64,000 bases of DNA from Samsonia erythrinae (GCF_004342665.1 NZ_SMBY01000003.1:1-64000), one strand, 5' to 3'; shown: positions 17,581 to 29,852, numbered from the stretch's first letter. The notes: generated by a model not told the origin, from the letters alone. Numbers and translations: made by a program.

Positions 17581-18362
17581 TCGAACTCCTGTTTCCCGGT
17601 TGGCTGGCGGGCATGTTACTGGCAATCGCGGCAGGCCCGCTGGGGTCTTTCGTCGTCTGGCGGCGAATGTCTTACTTTGGCGATACGCTGGCGCATGCTT
17701 CCCTACTGGGCGTCGCTTTCGGCCTGTTATTGAACATCAATCTGTTTTCCGCTGTCATCGTGGTCACACTCCTTCTGGCTCTGGGACTCGTCTGGCTGGA
17801 ACGTCGCCCTTATCTGGCCGTGGACACGCTGCTCGGCATTATGGCGCACAGTGCCTTGTCGCTTGGGCTGGTTGTCGTCAGCCTCATGAATAATGTGCGC
17901 ATCGATTTGATGGCCTACCTGTTTGGCGATTTGCTCTCCGTCACATCGGAAGACCTGTGGGTCATCGGAGCCGGCGTCATGGTGGTGATTGGCATGATGC
18001 GCTGGCAATGGCGTGCGCTGCTCTCCATGACAATCAGCCCGGAGCTGGCACACGTTGATGGCGTAAACCTACAGCGAACCAAACTGATTTTAATGCTGAC
18101 CACGGCACTAACCATTGGCATCGCAATGAAGTTTGTCGGCGCATTAATCATTACCTCCTTGCTGATCATCCCCGCCGCCAGCGCCCGGCGCTTTGCCCGG
18201 ACACCGGAGCAAATGGCAGGCTTTGCCATTCTTGTTGGCGCGATCGCAGTGACAGGCGGCCTGGCATTCTCCGCGCTCTATGATACGCCCGCAGGCCCTT
18301 CTGTGGTGCTATGCGCATCCCTACTGTTTATTTTCAGTCTGCTGCGAAAACAGCCTGCCTGA
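17577..18362 (+). CDS. znuB: ZnuB, membrane permease of the zinc importer
   Basis: 261 residues, almost all hydrophobic, with about seven to eight membrane helices. The start [20 protein letters not shown], the segment [19 protein letters not shown] and the conserved loop near [20 protein letters not shown] are those of E. coli ZnuB (ABC-3 family). It forms the channel that ZnuC drives. The start overlaps the znuC stop by four bases. A terminator stem common to the convergent ruvB lies 20 bases after the stop. Confidence 0.96.
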   Translation: MIELLFPGWLAGMLLAIAAGPLGSFVVWRRMSYFGDTLAHASLLGVAFGLLLNINLFSAVIVVTLLLALGLVWLERRPYLAVDTLLGIMAHSALSLGLVVVSLMNNVRIDLMAYLFGDLLSVTSEDLWVIGAGVMVVIGMMRWQWRALLSMTISPELAHVDGVNLQRTKLILMLTTALTIGIAMKFVGALIITSLLIIPAASARRFARTPEQMAGFAILVGAIAVTGGLAFSALYDTPAGPSVVLCASLLFIFSLLRKQPA

Positions 18363-18382
18363 ACCATCACGACAAAAAGAAA

Positions 18383-18411
18383 GCCCCGCTGAATAAGCAT
18401 TTCAGCGGGGC
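18383..18411. terminator. Shared terminator between znuB and ruvB
   Basis: GCCCCGCTGAA/TTCAGCGGGGC is an 11-bp perfect stem with a 7-nt loop. On the minus strand TTTCTTTTTG follows, a good end for ruvAB transcripts. It can also stop znuCB. Confidence 0.85.
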
Positions 18412-18499
18412 CCGATCGTTTGACGCGCTGGCCATATTGACTATGCGGGTTATAACCGCTCACATGTTGCGCGGCATAGTCCGGAGGCAGAAAGCGAGA

Positions 18500-19504
18500 C
18501 TATTCCTCACGCGTGATGCCAAAATGCCGGTAGGCATGCTGCGTTGCCATTCGTCCCCGCGGCGTTCGCTGGATGAACCCCTGCTGGATCAGAAACGGCT
18601 CCAGCACATCTTCTATGGTTTCACGCTCTTCGCCAATCGCTGCCGCTAAGTTATCAAGACCGACGGGGCCGCCCATGAATTTATCGATGATCGCCAACAA
18701 AAGTTTGCGATCCATGTAGTCAAAGCCTTCGGTATCCACCGCCAGCATGTCCAGCGCCTGCGTCGCCACGGCACCGGTAATCGCCCCTTCCGACTTCACT
18801 TCGGAGAAATCGCGCACTCGTCGCAATAACCGGTTGGCAATACGCGGCGTACCACGCGCGCGACGCGCCACTTCAAGGGCGCCATCCGATGTCAGATCCA
18901 ACCCTAAGCATTGCGCGCTGCGGCTGACGATATACTGCAAATCCGCGACTTTATAAAACTCCAGACGCTGCACAATGCCGAAGCGATCGCGCAGCGGCGA
19001 GGTTAACGAACCAGCCCGCGTCGTCGCACCAATCAGCGTGAAAGGCGGTAAATCGAGTTTGATCGAACGGGCAGCTGGCCCTTCGCCGATCATAATATCC
19101 AACTGATAATCTTCCATCGCCGGATACAGCACTTCTTCCACAACAGGCGACAAACGGTGGATTTCATCGATAAATAGCACATCGTGAGGTTCGAGATTGG
19201 TCAGCAACGCGGCGAGATCGCCAGCCTTTTCCAGCACCGGTCCCGACGTTGTGCGCATGTTCACACCCATTTCATTGGCGACAATGTTCGCCAACGTTGT
19301 CTTACCCAAACCGGGGGGGCCGAAAATCAACAGATGATCCAGTGCGTCTCCGCGTTTACGGGCCGCCTGAATAAAAATTTCCATCTGCTCTCGCACCTGC
19401 GGCTGCCCCACATATTCCGTCAGCAGCTTGGGGCGGATTGCCCGGTCGATAAATTCTTCTTCGGGCACGGCATCAGCGGAAATCAAACGATCGGCTTCTA
19501 TCAT
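18500..19504 (-). CDS. ruvB: Holliday junction helicase subunit RuvB
   Basis: 334 residues from [18 protein letters not shown]. The AAA+ motor has Walker [10 protein letters not shown] (near 65), Walker B FIDEIHRL, sensor 1 [10 protein letters not shown], and the winged-helix DNA-binding domain is C-terminal ([18 protein letters not shown]). Hexameric rings pull DNA through the RuvA-bound junction during recombination repair. An ATG 30 bases upstream is in frame but has no family support. It follows ruvA by seven bases in one operon under a LexA box. Confidence 0.97.
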   Translation of the reverse strand: MIEADRLISADAVPEEEFIDRAIRPKLLTEYVGQPQVREQMEIFIQAARKRGDALDHLLIFGPPGLGKTTLANIVANEMGVNMRTTSGPVLEKAGDLAALLTNLEPHDVLFIDEIHRLSPVVEEVLYPAMEDYQLDIMIGEGPAARSIKLDLPPFTLIGATTRAGSLTSPLRDRFGIVQRLEFYKVADLQYIVSRSAQCLGLDLTSDGALEVARRARGTPRIANRLLRRVRDFSEVKSEGAITGAVATQALDMLAVDTEGFDYMDRKLLLAIIDKFMGGPVGLDNLAAAIGEERETIEDVLEPFLIQQGFIQRTPRGRMATQHAYRHFGITREE

Positions 19505-19511
19505 GAATACC

Positions 19512-20126
19512 TCACAGCGCCGCGCGCAGTGCATCCCTGATCAGGGTTTCACTGTCGGCATCAGGACGCGCGATCTTAGAAATCATGCGGCTGGCCTCCT
19601 GGGGTTTATAGCCCAGCGCTACCAGCGCCGCTGCGGCTTCCGTTTCTGGATCGCTGGCGCGATTTTCTGCAACAGCAGGCGATGGCGCAATATCACCGAT
19701 CGGATTAAACAGATCGCCGCTCAATCCCTTGAAGCGATCTTTCATTTCTACCACCAGCCTTTCCGCCGTTTTCTTACCCACGCCAGGAAGTTTAACCAAC
19801 GCGCCGATCTCTTCGCGTTCCACTGCGCTGACAAACTGCGTGGCGGACATGCCGGAAAGAATCGCCAGCGCCAGCTTTGGCCCGACGCCATTGACTTTGA
19901 TCAGCTCACGGAACAGCGCTCTCTCCTGCTTATCATTAAAACCGAACAGCAGTTGCGCATCTTCACGAACAACAAAATGGGTGAAGATCACCGCTTCCTG
20001 ATTGAGCTCAGGGAGTTCATAAAAGCACGTCATCGGCATATGGACTTCGTAACCCACGCCGTTAGCTTCTATCAGCACCTGCGGCGGCTGTTTTTCCAGG
20101 ATAATGCCTCTGAGACGACCTATCAC
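19512..20126 (-). CDS. ruvA: Holliday junction DNA-binding subunit RuvA
   Basis: 204 residues: the N-terminal OB fold ([15 protein letters not shown] to about 62), two helix-hairpin-helix motifs around [16 protein letters not shown] and [16 protein letters not shown], and a C-terminal domain III (residues 155-204) that contacts RuvB. Acidic pin residues lie between, near the OB fold end. Two tetramers hold the junction in square form. First gene of the ruvAB pair, preceded by the LexA box/terminator hairpin and a TATACT -10 region. Confidence 0.97.
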   Translation of the reverse strand: MIGRLRGIILEKQPPQVLIEANGVGYEVHMPMTCFYELPELNQEAVIFTHFVVREDAQLLFGFNDKQERALFRELIKVNGVGPKLALAILSGMSATQFVSAVEREEIGALVKLPGVGKKTAERLVVEMKDRFKGLSGDLFNPIGDIAPSPAVAENRASDPETEAAAALVALGYKPQEASRMISKIARPDADSETLIRDALRAAL

Positions 20127-20158
20127 GTTGCGCTTCCTTTTATATAGGGAAAGAATGG

Positions 20159-20178
20159 CTTGAACTATGACGAGTATA
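20159..20178 (-). promoter_or_regulatory. Probable ruvAB -10 region inside a repeated motif
   Basis: On the minus strand TATACTCGTCATAGTTCAAG, a near copy of the motif at 14186-14205. TATACT is a good -10 about 50 bases before the ruvA ATG and 15-20 bases downstream of the LexA box. Confidence 0.5.
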
Positions 20179-20189
20179 TAACATAAAAA

Positions 20190-20211
20190 AGGCTGGATGA
20201 ATATCCAGCCT
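20190..20211 (-). terminator. ruvC terminator overlapping a LexA box
   Basis: AGGCTGGAT/ATCCAGCCT is a 9-bp stem with a 4-nt loop followed on the minus strand by TTTTTT, seven bases after the ruvC stop. It separates ruvC from ruvAB. Confidence 0.85.
20193..20208. promoter_or_regulatory. LexA (SOS) box of ruvAB
   Basis: On the minus strand CTGGATATTCATCCAG has the CTG-N10-CAG form of LexA operators and is very close to the E. coli ruvA box as I remember it (CTGGATATCTATCCAG). It lies 67-82 bases before the ruvA ATG, over the likely -35 region. It is at the same time the stem of the ruvC terminator. Confidence 0.75.
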
Positions 20212-20217
20212 CCTGTT

Positions 20218-20739
20218 TCAGCGCCGTCGCCCCGCCAGTGGGCTCACTTTCGCGGCAGAGGTGAGCAACAGGTTCTGGCTGAAGTGACAATGGGTAATGG
20301 CGATCGCCAGCGCATCGGCGGCATCCGCCTGCGGACTGGCGGACAGCTTCAGCAGCGAACGAACCATATGCTGCACCTGCTTTTTGTCCGCCGCGCCCGT
20401 ACCCACCACGGTTTGTTTCACTAGCCGCGCCGCATATTCAAACACGGGCAGCTCCTGATTCACCCCCGCGACGATAGCCACTCCGCGTGCCTGCCCCAGC
20501 TTCAGAGCCGAATCCGGGTTTTTTGCCATGAACACCTGTTCAATCGCCATACAGTCCGGACGAAATTGCGTAATGATCTCACTGACGCCAGCATAAATCA
20601 GCTTAAGACGCGTGGGCATATCATCCACCACGGTGCGGATACAGCCGCTACCCAGATAGGTCAGATGACGCCCTTGCTGACGGATAATGCCGTAGCCCGT
20701 CAGGCGCGAACCGGGGTCGATGCCTAATATGATTGTCAT
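20218..20739 (-). CDS. ruvC: Crossover junction endodeoxyribonuclease RuvC
   Basis: 173 residues, the E. coli length. It resolves Holliday junctions as a dimer. The four acidic catalytic residues sit in LGIDPGS (Asp7), AIEQVF (Glu66) and [15 protein letters not shown] (two Asp near 138-141). The ATG at 20739 gives [14 protein letters not shown] one codon earlier is possible. It closes the operon nudB-yebC-ruvC, 63 bases after yebC, and ends at its own terminator, so it is transcribed apart from the SOS-controlled ruvAB, as in E. coli. Confidence 0.96.
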   Translation of the reverse strand: MTIILGIDPGSRLTGYGIIRQQGRHLTYLGSGCIRTVVDDMPTRLKLIYAGVSEIITQFRPDCMAIEQVFMAKNPDSALKLGQARGVAIVAGVNQELPVFEYAARLVKQTVVGTGAADKKQVQHMVRSLLKLSASPQADAADALAIAITHCHFSQNLLLTSAAKVSPLAGRRR

Positions 20740-20802
20740 CACACCGCTCCGCCAGTTCGCCCGCGTGAATTGAGGTGTTTGCTTTGCATTCCCGATCTGC
20801 CG

Positions 20803-21546
20803 TTACAGCAGCTCAGCCACCTCATCGGAGATTTCGCCGTTATGGTAAACCTCCTGCACATCGTCGCAGTCTTCCAACATATCGATCAGACGCATCAGCT
20901 TCGGCGCCGTTTCCGCATCCATATCCGCCTTGGTGGATGGGATCATGGACACTTCTGCGGCTTCGGCTTTCAGACCGGCCGCATCCAACGCATCTTTCAC
21001 TTCACCGAAGGTTTCCCACGGGGTGAAAACGTCGATCGCCCCATCGTCATAAGTCACGACGTCGTCCGCACCGGCTTCAAGCGCCGCATCCATTACCGTA
21101 TCTTCATCCAGCCCCGGCGCATACGAAATCACGCCTTTCTTCGTGAACAGATAGGCGACCGAACCGTCTGTTCCGAGGTTACCGCCGCACTTGCTGAAGG
21201 CGTGACGCACTTCAGATACGGTACGGTTGCGGTTGTCACTCAGGCACTCAACCATAACCGCGGTACCGCCCGGGCCGTAACCTTCATAGATGATGGTTTC
21301 CATGTTGGCATCGTCGTCACCGCCGACACCACGGGCAATCGCGCGGTTCAGGGTATCGCGCGTCATGTTGTTGGACAGTGCTTTATCGACCGCTGCGCGC
21401 AGACGCGGGTTAGACCCGGGATCGCCGCCGCCCAGACGGGCCGCGGTGACCAGTTCGCGGATAATCTTGGTAAAAATCTTACCGCGTTTGGCGTCTTGCG
21501 CTGCTTTACGATGCTTTGTGTTAGCCCACTTACTATGACCTGCCAT
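20803..21546 (-). CDS. yebC: YebC/PmpR family protein (TACO1 homolog)
   Basis: 247 residues starting [20 protein letters not shown], the signature of the family. It has the three-domain layout with [20 protein letters not shown] in domain 1 and an acidic C-terminal half ([14 protein letters not shown]). Family members have been described both as transcription regulators and, more recently, as translation factors that help ribosomes at proline stretches. The sequence alone does not decide between them. Located between nudB and ruvC, as in E. coli. Confidence 0.95.
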   Translation of the reverse strand: MAGHSKWANTKHRKAAQDAKRGKIFTKIIRELVTAARLGGGDPGSNPRLRAAVDKALSNNMTRDTLNRAIARGVGGDDDANMETIIYEGYGPGGTAVMVECLSDNRNRTVSEVRHAFSKCGGNLGTDGSVAYLFTKKGVISYAPGLDEDTVMDAALEAGADDVVTYDDGAIDVFTPWETFGEVKDALDAAGLKAEAAEVSMIPSTKADMDAETAPKLMRLIDMLEDCDDVQEVYHNGEISDEVAELL

Positions 21547-21569
21547 AAAAATCTCCGAAAAAAGCCTGT

Positions 21570-22013
21570 TCAGGCCGGATAAATAACAAATTCCTCAATC
21601 GCCTGCCGGTTGCTCCAGGACTTGGTAAGCTGTGCCGCATGGGACACATCCAGCCACTGGTAGGCAAGGTGCTCGGATAATTGCACCTCGCGTTCCGTCG
21701 GTAATGCCAGACAAAACCAGTGTTCGGTATTGTGTGTCACGCCCGGCGCATAGCGACGTCTTAAATGAGCGAACAGCTCAAATTCAATACAGCGCTGACA
21801 GTCAAAGAGCGTTAACGCTTCAGCCGCGATATCAATGTTAACTTCTTCTTTGACTTCACGCTGCGCGGCATACGGCGCACTTTCCCCTTCTTCTATACTG
21901 CCGGTGACCGACTGCCAGAATTCGGGATCGTCACGCCGCTGCAACATCAGCACCCGACCGGTGTCACGTGCGTAGATCACCACCAGAACCGAGACGGGTC
22001 GCTTATAGGCCAT
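21570..22013 (-). CDS. nudB: Dihydroneopterin triphosphate diphosphatase NudB
   Basis: 147 residues starting [20 protein letters not shown]. The Nudix box runs from [20 protein letters not shown] (near residues 37-56), with the catalytic REVKEE. In folate synthesis it removes pyrophosphate from dihydroneopterin triphosphate, and it also hydrolyses dATP. The ATG at 22013 starts one base after the aspS stop (TAAAATG), so the genes are coupled. An earlier in-frame ATG inside aspS lacks support. Confidence 0.95.
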   Translation of the reverse strand: MAYKRPVSVLVVIYARDTGRVLMLQRRDDPEFWQSVTGSIEEGESAPYAAQREVKEEVNIDIAAEALTLFDCQRCIEFELFAHLRRRYAPGVTHNTEHWFCLALPTEREVQLSEHLAYQWLDVSHAAQLTKSWSNRQAIEEFVIYPA

Positions 22014-22014
22014 T

Positions 22015-23811
22015 TTATTCGTTCTCGGCTTTGCCATCCTGAGCCGATTTCCCTTTCCCGACGACGGCGATAGCAAGTTCTTCCAGCGAGGCCGGATTGG
22101 CGAAGCTCGGCGCTTCCGTCATCAGGCAGGCCGCCGCCGTTGTTTTCGGGAAGGCGATAACGTCACGAATGTTATCCGTGCCCGTCAGCAACATCACCAG
22201 ACGATCAAGGCCAAAAGCCAGGCCGGCATGAGGCGGCGTCCCGAATTTCAACGCATCCAGCAGGAAACCGAACTTCTCGCGCTGCTCTTGTTCCGTAATG
22301 CCCAAAATGCTGAACACGGTTTGCTGCATTTCGCCATTGTGAATACGCACGGAACCCCCGCCGACTTCGTAACCGTTGATCACCATGTCATAGGCGTTGG
22401 CGATAGCGGAAACGGGATTGGCCGCCAGTTCAGTAGGCAACATATCACGCGGTGCGGTGAACGGATGGTGCATCGCGGCCAGACCGCCTTCGTCATCTTC
22501 CTCAAACATCGGGAAATCAACGACCCATAGTGGTTCCCAGCTATCGTCTTTCGTCAGGTTTAAGTCACGCCCCAGTTTGAGACGCAGCGCGCCCAGCGCA
22601 TCAGTGACCACTTTCGCGCTGTCCGCGCCAAAGAACAGGATGTCGCCATCCTGCGCTGCGGTACGATCCAACAGCGCAGACAGATTCTCTTCATTCAGGA
22701 ATTTCGCTACCGGGCTTTGAACCCCTTCCAGCCCCTTGGCACGTTCGTTGACCTTGATGTAAGCCAGACCTTTCGCGCCGTAAATTTCGATAAATTTGCC
22801 GTATTCATCAATCTGCTTACGGCTCAACTGTGCGCCGCCCGGTACGCGGATAGCGGCAACACGCCCTTTCGCGTCATTTGCCGGGCCGGAGAAGACTTTA
22901 AAGTCGATGTTTTTAACCAGATCGGCGGCATCGACCAGTTCCAGCGGGTTACGTAAATCCGGCTTATCGGAACCGAAACGGCGCATCGCTTCCGCGAACG
23001 TCATGGTCGGGAAATCTCCCAGATCGACGCCTTTTATCTCCTGCCATAATTCACGCACCAGTTTTTCCATCACTTCACGCACCTGCGGCGCAGTCATGAA
23101 AGAGGTTTCCACATCGATCTGGGTAAATTCCGGCTGCCTGTCGGCACGCAAGTCTTCGTCACGGAAGCACTTGACGATCTGATAGTAACGGTCGAACCCG
23201 GACATCATCAGCAACTGTTTGAACAGCTGCGGCGACTGCGGCAGCGCATAAAACTTGCCTTTATGCACACGGCTCGGCACCAGATAGTCGCGCGCGCCTT
23301 CCGGCGTCGCTTTCGTCAACATCGGCGTTTCGATATCCAGAAAACCGTGATCGTCCATAAAGCGGCGGACAAAACTGGTGATGCGCGCGCGTGCTTTCAG
23401 GCGCTGTGCCATTTCCGGCCTGCGCAAATCCAGATAACGGAATTTGAGACGCGCTTCTTCGGTGTTGGTTTGGTTGGAATCCAGCGGCAACGCTTCAGAG
23501 CGGTTAATGATCGTCAAGGCGCTGGCGAAAACTTCCACTTCCCCGGTCGTCATATCTTTGTTGACCTGGCTTTCCGGACGCGCGCGCACCACGCCGGTAA
23601 GTTGAATACAGAACTCATTACGCAGCTCGGACGCCAGCGTAAAGGCCTCCTGACGATCCGGGTCAAAAAAGACCTGAACCAGCCCTTCCCGGTCACGCAT
23701 ATCAATAAAAATCAAACCACCCAGATCGCGGCGGCGGTTAACCCAACCGCATAATGTCACTTCCTGGCCCACATGGGACGAATTCAACTGCCCGCAATAA
23801 TTAGTACGCAT
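22015..23811 (-). CDS. aspS: Aspartyl-tRNA synthetase
   Basis: 598 residues. N-terminal OB anticodon-binding domain (residues 1-105, [20 protein letters not shown]), then the class II catalytic core with motif 2 [18 protein letters not shown] (near 217-234) and motif 3 [15 protein letters not shown] (near 530). The inserted GAD domain (about 290-420) marks the bacterial type. It charges tRNA-Asp. The ATG at 23811 is used; a GTG codon directly before it is in frame. A -10 TATAAT with a GC-rich discriminator lies at 23933-23938 on the minus strand. Confidence 0.97.
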   Translation of the reverse strand: MRTNYCGQLNSSHVGQEVTLCGWVNRRRDLGGLIFIDMRDREGLVQVFFDPDRQEAFTLASELRNEFCIQLTGVVRARPESQVNKDMTTGEVEVFASALTIINRSEALPLDSNQTNTEEARLKFRYLDLRRPEMAQRLKARARITSFVRRFMDDHGFLDIETPMLTKATPEGARDYLVPSRVHKGKFYALPQSPQLFKQLLMMSGFDRYYQIVKCFRDEDLRADRQPEFTQIDVETSFMTAPQVREVMEKLVRELWQEIKGVDLGDFPTMTFAEAMRRFGSDKPDLRNPLELVDAADLVKNIDFKVFSGPANDAKGRVAAIRVPGGAQLSRKQIDEYGKFIEIYGAKGLAYIKVNERAKGLEGVQSPVAKFLNEENLSALLDRTAAQDGDILFFGADSAKVVTDALGALRLKLGRDLNLTKDDSWEPLWVVDFPMFEEDDEGGLAAMHHPFTAPRDMLPTELAANPVSAIANAYDMVINGYEVGGGSVRIHNGEMQQTVFSILGITEQEQREKFGFLLDALKFGTPPHAGLAFGLDRLVMLLTGTDNIRDVIAFPKTTAAACLMTEAPSFANPASLEELAIAVVGKGKSAQDGKAENE

Positions 23812-24221
23812 CACGATGTCCTTTTACTCATCCGCCAGCTCACACGTTTCACGGGTAGCAGCGCAAAAACAGTGGCATTTTCGCTAAGCGGGATGGTTTT
23901 TCTGGATTACTGTCCGGTGAAAAAAGGCGACTATTATAAAGGATATTCGCCCGAACGATAAGCATGAAGGTAACGCGCTGCGTCGCAGTCGCCTACTCTT
24001 TTTGCGAAATTTCCTTTCCGGCTAATAAAATGTTCGCTAGTCGGCGCCGCAGGAATTGCCTTGCGTTGTCTCATTAATCCGGCATTGTCCGCCGTCACGA
24101 AATAACGCCGGAGGCTTAGCGATTCATCCCCTGTCGGGCCGACTTTGCTCGCGTGCGCCACCAAGATGCGCGATAATCAGCGCAACATTCTATTGGGCCG
24201 CATCACGACGATTGGGCAATC
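23812..24221. other. 410-bp divergent promoter region between aspS and yecE
   Basis: On the minus strand TATAAT (23933-23938) followed by AGTCGCC is a likely aspS -10 with the GC-rich discriminator typical of stringently controlled translation genes. The remainder towards yecE shows no convincing gene, RNA or terminator. Short open frames here lack ribosome sites and are not reported. Confidence 0.5.
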
Positions 24222-25034
24222 ATGTACATCGGATTACCACAATGGCAGCACCCCGCATGGCACCGACTGGGAATGAACAACCTGGCCGACTACAGCCGCT
24301 ATTTTAACTGCGTGGAAGGCAACACGACGTTCTATGCCCTGCCCGCTCGCGCCTCCGTCGAGCGCTGGCGCGATATGACGCACGACGAGTTTCGTTTTTG
24401 CTTCAAATTCCCCTCGACGATCAGCCATCAGGCGGCCTTGCAACACTGCGACAACGATGTCAGCCTGTTTTTTCAGTGTCTGACGCCGATTGAGCACCGC
24501 ATCGGGCAGCTCTGGTTACAGCTCCCTGCGGCCTTTGGCCCGCCGCTGTTGTCCGTTCTGTGGCGCTTCCTTGACGCCCTGCCACACGGGTTCAGCTATG
24601 GCGTAGAAGTACGCCATCCGCTGTTTTTCGCCAAAGGCGATGAAGAGCGCGAACTCAATCAGGGACTCCGGCAGCGCGGCATCAACCGCGTGATCCTCGA
24701 CAGCCGTCCGGTTCATCATGCCGCGCCAGAGAGTGCGGCAATGCGCGAAGCGCAGCGTAAAAAACCGCGTCTGCCGGTACACGCGGTACTGACGGCTACG
24801 CAGCCGCTGATTCGCTTTATCGGCTGTGAGACGTGGGCAGAAAACCGCCACTGGTTCGAATCATGGCGTAACACGTTGCCGCAGTGGCGTGAGGCAAAAC
24901 CGTTTTTCTTTATCCATACCCCGGATATCGGCGATGCGCCGCCTCTGGCGCGGCAACTTTGGCCTTTCCTCGCCGAGATCAACCCGACATTGCCGCCCCA
25001 ACCCGATTGGCCACAGCAGGCTACACTCTTTTAA
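24222..25034 (+). CDS. yecE: YecE family protein (DUF72)
   Basis: 270 residues in a TIM-barrel-like DUF72 fold. It starts MYIGLPQWQHPAWHRLGMNN, with FNCVEGNTTFYALP (near 28-41), FRFCFKFPSTISHQ, GVEVRHPLFF and RVILDSRPVHHA as conserved blocks. The biochemical role of DUF72 proteins is not settled; a phosphatase or nucleic-acid role has been guessed. It lies at the head of yecE-yecN-cmoA-cmoB, the E. coli order. The ATG at 24222 fits the E. coli start. Confidence 0.9.
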   Translation: MYIGLPQWQHPAWHRLGMNNLADYSRYFNCVEGNTTFYALPARASVERWRDMTHDEFRFCFKFPSTISHQAALQHCDNDVSLFFQCLTPIEHRIGQLWLQLPAAFGPPLLSVLWRFLDALPHGFSYGVEVRHPLFFAKGDEERELNQGLRQRGINRVILDSRPVHHAAPESAAMREAQRKKPRLPVHAVLTATQPLIRFIGCETWAENRHWFESWRNTLPQWREAKPFFFIHTPDIGDAPPLARQLWPFLAEINPTLPPQPDWPQQATLF

Positions 25035-25189
25035 TCCGGCGAATACCGATAAGTATTAGTTCTTTTTGTTATAAACAATTTGGTAACCTAATCCATTTCC
25101 GCTAAAAAAAACGGGCTTTACAGGCGACAGTCGCGCGCAGTAAAGCTATTATTTCGCAAGCCGTTTTTGGTTAGGTCACGGAGTGAAAA

Positions 25190-25585
25190 ATGGTCAGTGC
25201 GCTCTATATCGTGCTTGGCGCAATCTTGTTGATAAAACTGTCTATCGATGTCGTTAAACTCAGAATGCAATATCGCGTGTCACATGGCGACGGCGGGTTT
25301 TATGAACTGCAAACGGCGATTCGGGTGCACGGCAACGCGGTGGAATATATCCCAATCGCCGCGATTCTGCTGGTGCTGATGGAGATGAACGGCGCGCTTA
25401 TCGTGATGATCCACTTTTGCGGTATTTTACTGCTTGCCGGGCGTTTATTTCACTATTACGGGCTTCGTCACCGCGAGTTTAACTGGCGGCGATCTGGCAT
25501 GGCGGCCACCTATGCCTCGCTCATCCTGATGATTGCCGCAAATCTTTACTATCTCCCCTGGGATCTGGTCTTCACGCTGTACTAA
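25190..25585 (+). CDS. yecN: YecN, MAPEG-family membrane protein
   Basis: 131 residues with four hydrophobic helices (near 3-20, 55-75, 78-95, 108-128). RVHGNAVEYIPIAAILLVLM is the MAPEG signature, and the RLFHYYGLRH stretch also matches the family of membrane-associated proteins in eicosanoid and glutathione metabolism. The substrate in bacteria is unknown. A GGAGTG ribosome site precedes the ATG. The GCTTTAC/GTAAAGC stem at 25113-25145 may belong to the yecE 3' end. Confidence 0.9.
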   Translation: MVSALYIVLGAILLIKLSIDVVKLRMQYRVSHGDGGFYELQTAIRVHGNAVEYIPIAAILLVLMEMNGALIVMIHFCGILLLAGRLFHYYGLRHREFNWRRSGMAATYASLILMIAANLYYLPWDLVFTLY

Positions 25586-25686
25586 CCACGTGAGGCGAAA
25601 ACACCGTTCGTCCCGCCCGGATGAACGGCAATTCCTCTGTCCGGCTGGCGATGCTATCCCTACCCCCGGCACAACGTGGAAGGTGA

Positions 25687-27470
<1,784 letters not shown>

Positions 27471-27500
27471 CCTTTATCCCCCGCCTTTAACGAACCCGAC

Positions 27501-27528
27501 AAAAAAAGCCCCAGCAACACGCTGGGGC
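27501..27528 (-). terminator. Terminator behind cutC (also the possible end of a MicL-like RNA)
   Basis: GCCCCAGC/GCTGGGGC with a 5-nt loop, followed on the minus strand by seven T. It lies about 100 bases after the cutC stop. In E. coli the MicL small RNA is made from the 3' part of cutC and ends at such a terminator. Confidence 0.85.
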
Positions 27529-27623
27529 CTGGTACTTGCCATACAAACCTGACGGAATGCTGCGCGGCAAAAGTGAAAAATGGCATGACGTTGCCTGCAT
27601 CCGCGCCGCAAAACACATGACGT

Positions 27624-28382
27624 TTATGAGGCGTATTGTGTCTCACGATCCGGACTTACCGCTCGTTTCATCGCCGCCACGACATCACCATCCACACAAT
27701 ACTGGCTGAACTCATCCAGCTCTGTTTCAGCGCACATTGACACGCCGATCTTGCGGTAACGCATTACGGATGGCATCCACTGGCCTGCTGAGCTATGCAA
27801 CTCCCGGATTCCGGCCTGCTGGAATTTATGCAGGTTAGTTAAGCGCACGCCGGAACCGGCCATAATAATTGGACCGCGACTGGCCTGTGTTAGTTCACGT
27901 AATAATCGCAACCCATTTTCCGCGGTCTGCTGCTGGCCGGAAGTCAAAATACGCGACACCCCAAGATCGGTAAGCTGCTCTAATGCAACATAGGGGTTCA
28001 GGCACATGTCAAACGCGCGATGAAAGGTCACCGTCATCCCCTGAGTCAGCGCCATGATTTCACGCATTTTCGCTAAATCGATGTGCCCCTCCTCATTCAA
28101 TACGCCCACAACGACGCCGGGAAACCCCATTTCACGTATCTGCGCCAGATCATATTTGATCGCAGAAAACTCCGTCGCGCTGTAACAGAAATCACCGCCA
28201 CGCGGGCGCACAATCGGATGAACAGGAATCGCAATCTTTTTCCGGGCCTCGCGTAATACCCCATACCCTGGCGTCACGCCCCCTTCCCGTTGCCCCGCAC
28301 AGAGCTCAATTCTGTCAGCCCCGGACTGGGCTGCCGTTATCGCGCAATCAACGCTATAACAACACACCTCCAGTTTGATCAT
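27624..28382 (-). CDS. cutC: CutC family protein
   Basis: 252 residues in a TIM barrel. [30 protein letters not shown] at the start, [24 protein letters not shown] and [14 protein letters not shown] are the conserved family blocks. It was named for copper tolerance, but in E. coli the phenotype is now attributed to the MicL RNA encoded in its 3' end, so the protein role is open. The ATG at 28382 follows GGAGGAGC. Stands alone, convergent with cmoB. Confidence 0.94.
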   Translation of the reverse strand: MIKLEVCCYSVDCAITAAQSGADRIELCAGQREGGVTPGYGVLREARKKIAIPVHPIVRPRGGDFCYSATEFSAIKYDLAQIREMGFPGVVVGVLNEEGHIDLAKMREIMALTQGMTVTFHRAFDMCLNPYVALEQLTDLGVSRILTSGQQQTAENGLRLLRELTQASRGPIIMAGSGVRLTNLHKFQQAGIRELHSSAGQWMPSVMRYRKIGVSMCAETELDEFSQYCVDGDVVAAMKRAVSPDRETQYAS

Positions 28383-28649
28383 CGCTGCTCCTCCATGTAC
28401 GCCTACAGGCTTTCTTCATTATCAATGACAGCGGCGAATCATCACGCCGACTAAAGTAATAACTATGGCACTCACTTTCGCATCATGAGGAGACAGGAGT
28501 CACAATGAATAAGATAAGTCACTGAAATAAACATGACATAAACCACAATTTTATTAATCTGCTGCACAGCGGATAAAATGGGGACGAATAAAGGATCTTC
28601 CCTATTTATCTTTCCGGTTAACGTGCTCTTTCTAATTACGCCAGCGCTG

Positions 28650-29228
28650 TTATTTACATTGCCAACCCATTTCACTGGCAGCCACCTCTCGTATATCAAA
28701 AGGGTGAAACTTTATTGTCACCTTACCATTCGTGACCGCCAACGTCGGATTAGGAAGCCGTTCATTTTCACCCTGCGGTGAACTGAATTTAAGTTTGATG
28801 CCCGGTGTAGATAACGCGTTATCAGACAGGCAGGCCAACGCACGCTGATGCAGCGTTTCCGCGTCGCCAGACAGCACCAGCTCGACATGTTCCCAGCCCT
28901 CATGAGGATAATGTTTTTCCCCCGGCCACGGCAGCTCAATGCACTCAATCATCCAGGGGCCAACCGGGAGGGCGTCGTTTAGGGTAAACAGGCAGATCGA
29001 ACGACCATTAATCTGGTTGTCGGAAAATAGCCTGCCAGCCTTCAGCAGCGCCGTTTTCCAACGTTCCGCCGTTGCGTTCTGATGGCAGCGTAGCGAAATG
29101 TGGTCAGCGTGAAACGCCCCCAAATCCAACCGTAGTTCATCAGCCAGTGCATCGAGTTCCTGTTCGAAACGCACTAAATCCTTTAACAAATCATGGGGTA
29201 ACATATCGGATAACATTCCTTGCTGCAT
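28650..29228 (-). CDS. yecM: YecM family protein (VOC-fold)
   Basis: 192 residues. ADHISLRCHQNATAERWKTA (near 40-60), LPWPGEKHYPHEGWEHVELV (near 100-120) and ERLPNPTLAVTNGKVTIKFH (near 158-178) match E. coli YecM closely. The His/Glu positions in these blocks resemble the metal ligands of vicinal-oxygen-chelate enzymes. The substrate is unknown. An in-frame ATG at 29216 behind GGA is an alternative start. A 294-bp stretch upstream holds no gene that I can see. Confidence 0.9.
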   Translation of the reverse strand: MQQGMLSDMLPHDLLKDLVRFEQELDALADELRLDLGAFHADHISLRCHQNATAERWKTALLKAGRLFSDNQINGRSICLFTLNDALPVGPWMIECIELPWPGEKHYPHEGWEHVELVLSGDAETLHQRALACLSDNALSTPGIKLKFSSPQGENERLPNPTLAVTNGKVTIKFHPFDIREVAASEMGWQCK

Positions 29229-29522
29229 TTTCTGTGTTCAATGGCCTTTAATGCGCTAAGAATATCATATTAATAACATTTTCAATTCTGCTTTTACGTT
29301 GCGCACATTCATTTACATCCTCACAAGTAAAATCGCACTAAATGAGAAGAAACAAAAACCATATTATTTGATGAATAAGCCGAAAAAATCTTGCCGCAAT
29401 CTTAAATATCAATATCTTTCGCTATCGACACTGGGATGAATCTTAAATACATCGACTCCCGTTGAATCGCGAATAGAAAACGTATAGCTTAAAGAATCCA
29501 ATAATAACACTGAGATAACATC

Positions 29523-29642
29523 ATGGTCTTACTCATTATATCTATCGCGCTTATCATTATTGCGTTGTATGCGATTTTTCGCCATTTTAAAACCAGAGAT
29601 GCGCATAAAATTGGTGTAAATAATCGTTCCAAAAAACGTTAA
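29523..29642 (+). CDS. Small single-span membrane protein of unknown function
   Basis: ATG at 29523, 39 codons, TAA at 29640-29642. Residues 2-19 (VLLIISIALIIIALYAIF) are a clean membrane helix, followed by a basic cytoplasmic tail (RHFKTRDAHK ... NRSKKR). Charge bias predicts an N-out, C-in topology. Spacing to argS is 210 bases with a T-rich run between. The ribosome site is weak (TGAGAT). Such short membrane proteins are common in stress responses of enterobacteria, but I do not recognise this one. Confidence 0.5.
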   Translation: MVLLIISIALIIIALYAIFRHFKTRDAHKIGVNNRSKKR

Positions 29643-29852
29643 CAACGCAATTTTCATTTATCCTCTTTTTAAATTTATTGTTTCTTTTAGTCGTGTTCTC
29701 CTTTCATTTTTCTTCCCTTCTGTCATTTTATCCCTTTCCTGCGTGTCGGGTTTCTTTTCGCCCGAATCTCCCGCCGGCACGCCTGCCGTCTGCTGACGAG
29801 GAAAGGCAAATATGGTATAAGCAAGGCTTGATTTTTTATTTAAGGTAAACCA

